Shown here piece after piece: positions 47,233 to 56,750 of a DNA stretch of 64,000 nucleotides. Made by a program: the position numbers and the translations under genes. This DNA comes from Dichetophora obliterata (Eukaryota > Arthropoda > Insecta > Diptera > Sciomyzidae). The notes beneath the pieces were generated by a model that saw only the letters and a list, made by a program, of their open reading frames with translations, did not search any database and was not told the DNA's origin. The stretch's first letter is position 1; each line of letters begins with the position of its first letter. The DNA is taken from NCBI GenBank assembly GCA_963920525.1, contig OY986438.1:46139288-46203287 (forward strand), read 5' to 3'.

Positions 47233-47850
47233 ATTGACAGTAACTCTGTGGCCATTATCATCTTCGAAAAAGAACGGCCCAATAAGCATTTTGCACAAAC
47301 GCCGCACCAAACAGTGACTTTTGCATCGTGAAGAGGTACCTCTTGAATCTCTTGTGGATTTTCAGTGGCATAAATACGGCAATTTTGTTTGTTTACCGTT
47401 CCGTTCAACTGAAAATGAGCTTCATCGCTCATTGAGTTGAGTTTTCACTATTGACTTGTTTTGTTGAATGTAAATTTCAACAATTTTAGAGCGTTCGCGT
47501 GGCGTGTACTGTTCCATTGTTAACATTTGCTTGGAATGACGCTTCAAACGCGGTATGTCATTAGTCGATTTGGCATCACTGCGGAAAGTTACAGTGTTGC
47601 CAGATGGGCGCTTCGAATATTGACAACCCTGTACATATTTTGAAAAAAGATGCTGATTTTCAGACAAAATTGAAAGAAGTCGCTGCATAGCGTGGTTTTT
47701 TTACAAAATCGCCAATAAATGTCGTGAAATTTCACAAAATTATTGTAGAGATTTTTCAATCAGTTTTTAGAGTGTAGCTGAAGATACACAAGTCTTTGTG
47801 GTTAAAGTCATCTCTGTTATGTTGTTGAATAGCATTAAATTAGTCTAAAA

Positions 47851-47908
47851 TTTGTTGAACTAGGGTAATGATATATTAATTTGTTGAAATAGGGTAATGA
47901 TATATTAA
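47851..47908. repeat. 29-bp tandem duplication
   Basis: Two adjacent units begin TTTGTTGAACTAGGGTAATG and TTTGTTGAAATAGGGTAATG, with one difference. This is a recent local duplication just outside the nested stack. Confidence 0.9.
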
Positions 47909-47959
47909 TTGTGAAATTGTGAAAACTGTAAAAAATTTAACCAGAAATGTTATTGCAGC

Positions 47960-49050
47960 GCATATATTGCTGATATTGCGTTTGCTGAGCTGAATTGCTT
48001 ACATATTCTATGTTAGTGTTTATTTAGTACACTTGTGAAAGTTTTGGGACTGCAGAGCAGCTTTGATGCAAAAGTTTTAAAAATATGTTATCTTGCTCTT
48101 TACAACAACTTATTTTTTAAGTTATGAAGAAAATTGTAAAAAATTGATTCTGAATAATATTTTAGCCTGCTGGATAGCCTTTTTATGCTTAAAACCCTGT
48201 ATAAGGAATGTTTTTGAAATTATTAAAAATGTTCTGAAGGACTTGAAAATGCCTTAGTTGTAAATTTGTTAACATTTTTGTAGGTTTTAAGAATTTTTTA
48301 AAAGCTTCATAATTACCTCAATTAAGTTACTTAAAAAAATTGTAACTTAAAGTGTTGTTGAATAATGTTTTGGCTTGCTGAAATGCTTAACTAAAATGAA
48401 ATTCTGATGTTAAGCACCATTTTTTTTTTAAGAAAAGGTTTAAAAACTATCTCTAATTTTTTATGCATTATTGTATGATCAGAAAAATTTAAAAAAAAAT
48501 TTCTTCTGAATGATCTTATCAAAATTAAGACGGAAATTGTAAGCGGTATGGCTTAATAAGAAAACCGCTAAATAAAAATAAATTTGCTCAGCAGCTTTCC
48601 TAAGTTCCTACTTTTAATGATACAAAATGCTGACCGGCATGAAAATATTTTAAATACATACTTACATACTTAAATATATTTGCAACATTATTTTTATACA
48701 AAACCCAATTTAACCTCATTTTACCTCATTTAACCTGATTTAAAGTATAAAGAAAAGTTTAAAGAACAGCTCTTGCTGAATGATGTTTTTGCTGCCTGAA
48801 TTGCTTAACTAGTAAACTGCTGAAAAATCTGCTTAATAACGTTTATAAGTAAAGTTTTAAAAGCTATAAAAAATTGCTGAATGACATTAAATTGTTTAAG
48901 TTGCATTTTTTTACATATTGAGACGTTTTTATATAGTTTTTATTAAAAAATCTTACCAAAGTAATAAACTTAGTTCATTATATTTTTATAAAGGAGAAAA
49001 CTGTAAAGAAAAATGTTTTGCTGAATGATCTTCGTCTTGCTGAATAACAC
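47960..49050. repeat. Degenerate long-period repeat with GCTGAATGAT phrases
   Basis: The phrase TTGCTGAATGATNTT, followed after about 15 bp by TGCTGAATTGCTTAACTA-like words, recurs at about 48146, 48355, 48507, 48765 and 49014. The AT-rich spacers often carry AAGTTTAAAGAA or AAATTGTAAAAAA. Divergence is high. It could be an old tandem array or overlapping copies of an unknown repeat. Confidence 0.4.
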
Positions 49051-50800
49051 TGTGAAGCATTTTGAGATCATCGAATTCAAAGAACTTTTTGACTGCTGTT
49101 AAAGTGCTGGATCAACATAGCAACACAATATTTGTTTCATAGAAATAATTTTATGAACGAAAAAAATTGTGTTTGGGTATGTGCAGTCGTAAAAAGCTCA
49201 AGCATGGATGTTATTATGCTTTTTGGTAATAATATGCAACATTTCAAGGGCGAAAACGGTATCAATCTCTAAAGAGTTGTTCAGTTTTTTCATACTTTTA
49301 ATTTTATTTTTAATTATTTGCCAAAATTCAGAAAAGCTTGAAAGATATGAGCAAAAAAAGGTTAAAAAGGTGTGCCTTTTTGGCAGTTTTGCGATATTAA
49401 TGCTTTAACAAAATTTTTTGGGTCAGGTTATTCAACATTTCTTTTCCTCGCCTACACCTAAAACTTTGCGGAAAACAAAATTCTAGACGCCTTACGATAT
49501 ATAGCCATGAGATAAGTTGAATATTCTTTTAAAAATCGAGTCTGAGTTAATATATTCTTAATAAATGAAAACCCGATTAATAGTCAAATAAGCAAAAACC
49601 TCTCTAGGTCCAGCTATATAAGGAACAGCAGTCAAAAAGTTGTTTGTATTTTCCGTGTGGTACTGTGTTGTAAGTAAACTGCCAAATTAAAAATATTTGC
49701 TTAATAATTTTTATAAATAAAATTGTTAAAAATTATTAGTAAAAAATAATGACTAGCATGCCAGTGCCTTAGTTGCATTTTCTATACAGCATTTGATCTT
49801 TAAAAAGTTATCAAATAGTTTGACTAGTCAAATAAAGAAGGCCTGTGATAAATATAAATCTATTATTAATATGTTATATTTTATTGTTATTTAAAATAGT
49901 TTCAAATATTATTGTGTTATAAAGCAAATTTGAAGAACCTTACTTAATTTTATGTTTGGTTTTAACTGCAATTTTTTACATAGGTTTAAGATTTATATGC
50001 ATTTTTAAAGCGCAATTTGCTAATGAACATTTATTTAGCTAAGAAAGTCGTGATTCAGCACTTAAATTAGGGAATTTAACTTAATCAAAATATTTCATTT
50101 AATACTGTAAAATAAGCTTAATATTAATGTTGCACAGAAAGTGTGCTAATCAAAGAACCTTAAATAGGTCCTAAATCTCTAACAACGCTTAAAACTTGTT
50201 AAAAATTATGTTCTGATTTATATATGTACATTTTTGTGCTGGAAGTAAGGCGTTGTTTTACAAATCGGACACTAGATATTGCGCCAACTCTTTGATTTTC
50301 CTTAAATTTTACATTTGTAATGTTTTAATTTTTTTTTTTAAGAAGATCAAAGAACCAAGAAGATTTTGAAACAAAACAAATTTGCACGTGTTCAAGTTAC
50401 CAAAATTCGAAGAGTTTTTCAACTGTTTTATATCTCTATAAATATATTTATGCTATATAGTAGGTACTAGTCAGATTCGTAAAAAAATGTATTCAGCTAA
50501 GTAATTGATAATTCAGCACCGATGCTTATTGAACAAATTTACACAGAAATGCATAACAAATCATTGTAAATAAGAGAATTTAACTAAAAAAATGTCCGTT
50601 TTCTTTAAAAGGAGCAGAAAACTTCAAACAATTATGAGACTAAATGACATTCATATCAAAGTAATTTCCTTAACATTTTAAAATTTTTAACTTAGCTACA
50701 GTATTTTTCTAAAAACAAGCTTAGTTTAATCCTGAAAAGTTTGTTTTAAAAGCCGAATAATTTTTATGGTGCAGTTTAAAATTATTTTTTATAAGCAGTC
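49051..50800. other. AT-rich sequence, nothing recognised
   Basis: Non-coding sequence with homopolymer runs. The 66-codon frame at 49208-49408 is unrecognised. Confidence 0.4.
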
Positions 50801-51435
50801 AACCAGTATCAGCAACTCAATCATACGATTTTACGATTACCTTCATCTGGCGAGCAAAATCTCATGTATGCCTAAAAGTATGCCAAGCATTTTTTACACC
50901 TATCGCTATACGTTGCTATGATGAAAAATGTTTTGTGTCTTCGCGTTGTTGACGCCAAACAGTTTTAATCATTTTATTAACAGCGTTACTAGCTACTGTT
51001 TTGTTTTGTTTCTGTCGCTACCTTTCATTTAATTAAAATGCGTCTCAACACTTTTCCGAGCTACATACCAGGTGCGATGCTTGTGGAATTTTAACTATTT
51101 GGCGCCTTGGATGTCAATTATTGTCGTCTGCTAATTAATTGCACGTCAAATGAGACGCACGAAATGGCAACAAATTGGAGCAACATGTAATGCATTTTTT
51201 ATAGTTGTAGCAGTGTATTAATTAATTAAGAAGATAAACAGCAGCAAGTTAAAAGCTATTGTTTTATAGGCAATGCCGATGCGCCATGGAAATAGAGGAA
51301 ATAAGACAATTAGATAGTTTTGTGTATAAAAAATAACAGACTTAAAAATGGGTGAATTTTAATTTAAGCCTAGGGAATAAAAAATTTTATGACTGTAAGC
51401 AGTTTAAAAAAGCATTTGCTCAAGAAATGTTAATT

Positions 51436-51458
51436 CGAAAGATCTAAGACACAAACCT
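51436..51458 (-). promoter_or_regulatory. Dispersed 25-bp motif, copy 4 (inverted)
   Basis: CGAAAGATCTAAGACACAAA followed by CCT is the reverse-complement form. It has a single change in the core relative to copy 2 (3422-3448) and shares that copy's flanking CGAAAG and AAACCT. Confidence 0.4.
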
Positions 51459-52588
51459 CTTTTTTATTGCTCAAATAAATGACTATACATAAATTCCTTT
51501 TTAATTTCAACCGTTTAATTTTCATGGCAACAATAGAAAGCACATATTGTCCACATGCTGTGCATTTTCTGCATTATTGGCTTAATTATTTTCTCGCATT
51601 ACTTGAACATAAATAAAAAATATATTAAATTAATGGTTATTTTTTTTATATAATTCTATTTAACAAATACAAACAGCTAGCAATGCGAACAATGCTCTCC
51701 ATGTTGATTGGTATGTCAAAATAATGTCGCATATATTCTCCAACATTAGCAATTGTTGACTTCTGGAAGCAGCAACATACGCGCCGACTGCATAAATTAC
51801 GCACCCAATGCTAGAGCAATATTGAAGCAGCCAGCAATAAATGCGTCCAAATGTAGCAATTGATGACTTTTCATTCAATACTTGCGATCAACATAAAAAA
51901 AAACAGGGAAGAAAAAAGCACCGCACTATTACATTTACCAGCTGTCAATAGCAATTGCAACAATTGCGCATCAATCGCTCGAGTGCTATTGTCGCTGTAC
52001 AATTTTTTTCCCGATGCTGCTGTTTTCTGCTCTTGTTGCTGTCGTTCGTCAGTAGACAGGACAAAAAGTTAAAATTAATAATAGTAAAAATATTTGTAGC
52101 TTGCAACTGCAACACTTGGGTGCTAATAATTTTGCTAGCAATAGTCTTTATTTTGCTGTCGACTGTTATGACTCTTGTTCGATTGTTGTTGTTGCTGTTG
52201 ATATTTTTTGTTGCCAACATTTATAACATTTCTTTAATACATTTTTTATGCATTTTATTATGACAAGTCGTTGACAAGTTGATAACAAATTAATGACATA
52301 TTTTGTGATGTTTGCAGCAATGAACGAGCAGGCATAAGATAAATGGCATGTTGTTGCTTTTTTTATAGATTTGATATAATAATTAAATACATTGCGCGTA
52401 TTGCGTGCATGACTTTTAGAATAGTGTCAAGTTCTTAGATGATTCGAATTTATTGTATTTTTGAAGGTTGTAATACGTTAGATATCATGAATGAATGAAT
52501 GAAGTTAATAGAAGAAATATTTTTTTTTCATTTTTTTTTTATTAAATTAAAATATTAAGAGAAAGTTGCTAAATTAAGTAAAGCAGAA

Positions 52589-52613
52589 AGTTTGTTTCTT
52601 AAGTCTTTTGTTT
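52589..52613 (+). promoter_or_regulatory. Dispersed 25-bp motif, copy 5
   Basis: AGTTTGTTTCTTAAGTCTTT followed by TGTTT has one change from copy 1. It lies 1.15 kb from copy 4 in opposite orientation, a layout that resembles copies 1 and 2. Confidence 0.4.
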
Positions 52614-53070
52614 GCTATAAAGTAGCTCAGCTAAAATGATTATAAACATGTTTCATTCAATTAAAAAGTTTTCGGAGATAGTTTTTAAGCTTTTTTTATG
52701 AATTAGGTACATATTTGAACAAAACAATTTATTTTAGTATGAATTTTTTTCAGCAAGAAATTTTATAATAAATGTTATAAAAATTGATTGTGTTTCTTTT
52801 GATTGTGTGTCTGTTAATAAAATTGCTGTGATAGGTTTTTTAAAATTTTTTTAAACACTAATACTTGTTAGTTGCATTTATTTAGCTATGCTAACATGAG
52901 GCACGGCATAAAAGCATCGCTTGTCAAATGCTAAAAAATGCAACAAATCGACATTTTGATGCTTTCATGTTGACCAAATGATTTATGACCACATTTAAGC
53001 TGCCACAGTGGCACAAACGGAAAATTGACTACCTAGCTATGGACTGTTAATATGCTCAAGTAATTGTATT

Positions 53071-53092
53071 TGTGTGTGTGTGTGTGTGTGTG
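53071..53092. repeat. (TG)11 microsatellite
   Basis: Perfect TG tract. Confidence 0.95.
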
Positions 53093-53586
53093 TTGCGGCA
53101 ATGGCTGTAATATTAAACTATTTTGAGTTTCAATGTTGCTAGCAGCTTGTTTTATTTTTAGTTTTATGGCTAACTCAATTAATGTAGTAACAACTGATTT
53201 GACTTAAAATCTAATGCTTTGCAGTTTTTCGAAGAAATGGTAACTTTGATGCAATTCAACATTTATCACACATTTTTAACTCGCATCAGCATAAAAATTT
53301 TTTATTTTCGTAGATTAAGTTTTTCTTGGCATATTTTTAATAAAAAATTTGCTTTTGGTTTGTTTAAAAGAAAAATATGTTCTTCACTGTTTACTTAAAA
53401 TATACTTACTCCTATACATATGCAAGCATATGTTTTAAGAAAACGTAAAAATCAAAGAATTGCAATATTCGCCTATTAATCAAAAGATTGCCATAAAAGA
53501 CTTTTTATATCTGTCTAGAGATAATGAAATAATTTAAGTTAAGTGGCATGTGACTCAAAAGAGTTCCCACAATTTCACTTTTCTGA

Positions 53587-54042
53587 GTGTCAACCCACAT
53601 CGTCCCTAACTTTAATCAATTAGTTTTTTTAAGATTGCAAAGATCCACACGGTATAGTTTGCAGTATAGAGCACAAAATCTTTTTTACTTTTCGAAACTG
53701 TATCGTTGCGCTATTTCAGTGGTGCAGCGCTTTCTTTTGGCACCAAATCTGCCAATGAAAATTTATTTGCTCCAAGAAACAGTTGGTGTGGTAAGCAGCT
53801 CAGAAATAAATGTGGAAAATAAATATCAACAATACAACGGTAAGTTTAACCATTGTGGGGTTTAATTGTTGTTTTAATTTTTTTTTTTGCTTTTTCCAGT
53901 TGCGACTTTTTTGTTGGTAGGAGTCAGTGATAAAGTTTCTTTTTTAAATGGCTTTAAAGCTTTTTGGTGCAAGTGTTTTATTTCCAGTTTTTTAACGACA
54001 AGTTCAGTTGGGATAACATCTCAATCTTTTATGCTTCTGTGA
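53587..54042 (+). other. Candidate pair of coding exons with a 60-nt intron
   Basis: An open frame with no internal stop runs from 53587 to a GTAAGT donor at 53840. A T-rich stretch ending CTTTTTCCAG at 53899 follows, so the implied intron is 60 nt, the typical size of small fly introns. Joining 53839 to 53900 keeps the frame open for another 46 codons to a TGA at 54040. Segments read SVVQRFLLAPNLPMKIYL and, after the join, TFLLVGVSDKVSFLNGF. No ATG opens the frame in good context; an upstream exon would have to splice in, for example at the CAG at about 53719-53721. I recognise no family. The open length and splice match could be chance. Confidence 0.2.
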
Positions 54043-55261
54043 TGTATTTTTTTAGGTCACGAAAATTTTCATTGGATTTTTGGAAAAAAACTCATTAAAT
54101 AAGTAGTAGAAAAGTGATTAGAAAATTTTTGTTACATAAAAGTATTTTTTTTAAATAAATTCAACTCTTTAGTATTATGCATTTTTAACTGAAAGAATTC
54201 GGCAGCCATTTTCTGTAATGATATCTTAAAGTATTTATGAATGACTGCACACGTCAAGTGTTTGCTTGAAGTTACATAAAAGACTTTTATTCAAAGGCTT
54301 TTGAATCTTACATTTAAACTTCCTCATCAACATAAGCATGTATTTAGCTATAAAACGAGATATAACAAATTACAAATCTAACACAATAGAAACTAGTTTA
54401 TTTGCGTTATATACTATTATAAAAATTCAGCCATTTATGTATACGTACCAAATTTTCATAAACATATTTTCGTAATTTTACTACATTTCTTATTACTTTC
54501 GCGCAACACAACATTTCGGCAACGCCAAAAAACGCGTACAAAGCTTTATGTACGTAGATATCTCTTAAGTAGTCCTGTTTTTATATGTTTTGAAAAATTA
54601 ATCTGTTTGCATAAATACACCAAAATAATGATAAAAAATTGTTTAAAATTGATTTTTCGTGCTGTCTTGCATTTGTTCATAATTTCCTAAAATCTTAATG
54701 TGAATATTATATTTTAACTATTAAGTGCTTATAGTCGTATCTAATTAATTTAAATTTTATCTAAAATATTTTGGTTTTGCTACAGAGAGTAAATATACTC
54801 TCTGTGGTATAAACCTTGCAAGTTGCAACTTCTTTTTGCGACATTGCTGTAAACAGAAAATGAAAGAGAGTTGCTATAATTGTACTTTACATATTCAGCG
54901 ATATGAGCAGCGAAATGTTAAGTGCTATGTTATATTAGCAGTATTAGTTTCAACGACTGTTAGCAAAGAGAATAAATGAGTAGAAGAGGTCCGGAAACTC
55001 ACTGTTAAAATTTCCTACTAAATCTCGGTGAGGTCGACATTGGCACCTCACTCAAAAGCGACGCAGCAGCGGCAAAGCGCGGCCAATTTCGATGTTTTCT
55101 TTTGGGAACAGCGAAATAAAAATGAAAATGTGTGCACACAAGCGAGCTAGGAATAGATACCTTTTTTTAAATACGGTGCCTTCTTTCTTCCTTTTAAGTT
55201 TTGAATATAGTGTAAGCGTACTATATAAATTAGCATGTAATGCTTATGTAAGTGCGTGAAG
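54043..55261. other. Non-coding sequence with one short perfect hairpin
   Basis: AT-rich. A perfect hairpin lies at 54782-54805 (ACAGAGAGTA, AATA loop, TACTCTCTGT). No gene or transposon terminus is recognised. Confidence 0.45.
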
Positions 55262-55269
55262 ATAAATTT

Positions 55270-56052
55270 GTCAATCCGACGCCAACGTAGCGAAGACTCA
55301 AACCAATAATTTTGATCCGCAAAAAGTTAAATTCGTACTTTGCAAAAAAAAATTAAATTCGTTCTTTTTGCACAGTACGAATTTAACATTTGGCAGGAAA
55401 TTAAGTTCGTTCTTTTTGTAAAGTACTAATTTGAGTTTTGATTCAAAATTAGCTTTTGGCAAGAATTTTAAATTCGTACTATTGCAAAGAACGAATTTAA
55501 CTCTTGGTACGAATTTAAGTCGATTGAAGCACTTTTTAAAAAATGTTTACGACAAAAGTCTTAATGGTGCACTTATAGGCCATACATCGTTGAAAAGGTG
55601 CCTTAATTACCTGTCTAATGATATGCATAGCAAAAACATTGTCTGGACAGATTTTGAGGATTGTTGCATTGATCCTTAATACCATGAACGCAAATTTCAC
55701 TACATTTTAGAAATTTATTCGACCAAAGTCCTAATTGTGCACTTATAAGCCATATATCGTTGGAAAGGTAGTTTAATTACCTATCTAATGGGATGCAATC
55801 GTTCATAGTTTTCATAAAAGGATTTGTTTATAAAAAGTTGGTGCCATGACTTAAAATCATACCAAGAGTTAAATTCGTTCTTTGCAATAATAAGACAGCC
55901 AAAAGCTGTATTCGAATCAAAAATTAAACTCGTACGCAAATATAACGAATTTTATTTCCACCTAAAAGTGAAATTCGTACTGTGCGAAAAGAATTTTTTT
56001 CCTCCCAAAACTATTGGTTTGAGTCTTCGCTAAGCTAGCGTCGGATTGACGA
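55270..56052. mobile_element. GTCAATCCGACGC-ended DNA element
   Basis: The left end GTCAATCCGACGCCAACGTA, then GCGAAGACTCAAACCAATA, is mirrored by a right end ending GCTAGCGTCGGATTGACGA, with about 45 bp of good inverted match. ATAAATTT occurs on both sides (55262-55269 and 56053-56060), a likely target duplication of 6-8 bp depending on how the ends are set. The interior has the words TTAAATTCGTAC/GTACGAATTTAA repeatedly in both orientations. It also has a direct duplication of about 80 bp (55546-55628 and 55717-55797, shared GTGCACTTATA). There is no convincing transposase. An 8-bp duplication would suit a hAT-like element; that is inference. Confidence 0.8.
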
Positions 56053-56060
56053 ATAAATTT

Positions 56061-56410
56061 TTTTTTACATTAGTGAAAAGAAGGGCTTGCCGAAACTATC
56101 TTGTATTTTTACTAAATTTACTAAGTGTAGTTAGTTATATATTTTAATAAAATTATCAAATATTGTTTCTGCCTAGTGTCCAACTTCACGCATCTTTTTA
56201 TTTTTATATAAATTATTTGCTTTCGGTTGGCTTATTTTAATTATTTTTTAAAAGCCCTCGGACTCTATGGGAGGGGCTTAGAACCACAAAACCCCCCAAT
56301 GGCTACGGCCCTCTGTTCTAAGATAACAATCTGTTACGATAAGCAATCATTGCTTAAGTCAACTTAAGACCGAACTGAGTTATTGATGTAGCTGTATTCC
56401 ACGCATAATA
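56061..56410. other. Spacer, nothing recognised
   Basis: Ordinary sequence between two elements. It contains a short GC-richer stretch at 56255-56310 with no frame. Confidence 0.4.
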
Positions 56411-56750
56411 CTCCGAGAAAGAATTTCATATTTTGTGTCAATAAAGTAGCTGATATATGTCCGGTGCCCGTGTCGGTAAATGTCCGTCCTCTGCACCGAA
56501 AGAAGTGCTAGTTCTGGAACACTTGGGCAGGCACAATGTACGAACGAAGACCGTTTCGGGCACGCGTCAGTTCATTGTGTCCGAATATAGTCGCTCGTTT
56601 TTGAACACTTTATTGACATAATACAGATTTACTACGGTACTATTTCAGGTACTTGTTGGGTATGTTTCGGGTACATTATAGTTAAGAATCGGGTCTGTTT
56701 CGATACATATCAGCTACTTTATTGACACAAAAAATCAATTTTTTCTCGGA
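56411..56750. mobile_element. TCCGAGAAA-ended MITE
   Basis: The left end TCCGAGAAAGAATTTCATAT, then TTTGTGTCAATAAAGTAGCT, is mirrored by a right end ending AATTTTTTCTCGGA, with a match of about 46 bp. Total length is about 340 bp with no coding frame. The interior is less AT-rich than the surroundings (phrases GTGCCCGTGTCGGTAAATGT and GAAGACCGTTTCGGGC). Target duplication not determined. Confidence 0.75.

Larger units (their letters stand above)
45330..47517 (-). pseudogene. Mariner (rosa family) transposase, deleted and split
   Basis: The minus-strand start is at 47517 (MEQYTPRERSKIVEIYIQ), the N-terminal helix-turn-helix region. The frame then jumps near 47445 from SIVKTQ to MSDEAHFQLNG, so well over 100 residues of DNA-binding domain are missing and the frame is shifted. 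The first catalytic Asp is in MSDEAHF. VTVWCGV and MIMATELL follow up to 47235, where the CACTG element intervenes. From 45746 the frame continues with RYRDMINNFF, WFQQDGVPPHT (second Asp) and TRSPDLTPPDFFLWG (third Asp), ending DHLRDIIFKK at 45330. There are 41 residues between the second and third Asp, which is the DD41D signature of the rosa group. All three catalytic residues survive, but the gene cannot make an intact protein. Confidence 0.92.
45213..47631 (-). mobile_element. rosa-type (DD41D) mariner element, interrupted
   Basis: The ends are inverted repeats of 27-28 bp: CCAGTGTTGCCAATATTCGA, then AGCGCCCA, at the left, and at the right, read in reverse, CAGGGTTGTCAATATTCGA, then AGCGCCCA. 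TA flanks both ends (45211-45212 and 47632-47633), the standard mariner duplication. The transposase runs on the minus strand. It is dead because of an internal deletion and because another element lies in its frame. It sits inside the CACTCTAA element 44224-47774, in a region that is unoccupied in the sibling copy near 8490. Confidence 0.92.
44224..47774. mobile_element. CACTCTAA-ended element, copy B, host of a nested stack
   Basis: The left terminus is CACTCTAACAAAAATTCACG and the right terminus TTTTTAGAGTG, with TA outside both ends (44222-44223 and 47775-47776). The terminal 60-80 bp are diverged inverted repeats sharing CTACAATAATT and a TTTATTG-type segment. Both ends match copy A at 7977-8632. 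Without the mariner inside it, the element would be about 1.13 kb. Its left interior has a direct repeat (CTGAGCGAGAACACGCTGAA at 44691 and CTGAGCGAAATACGCTGAA at 44754) and an inverted pair (44822-44860 with 44990-45037). No transposase of its own is visible. Confidence 0.8.
50801..53580. other. Complex non-coding block, likely regulatory candidates
   Basis: Mixed composition with few transposon traces. It has homeodomain-like TAATTAATT words (51120-51135, 51216-51230), TTGCTGTTG runs near 52180-52200, a TG tract at 53071-53092, and two copies of the 25-bp motif (51436-51458 and 52589-52613). Open frames of 70-102 codons at 51860-52263 are on both strands and Leu/Cys-rich from the triplets. 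No gene is identified. Confidence 0.35.
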
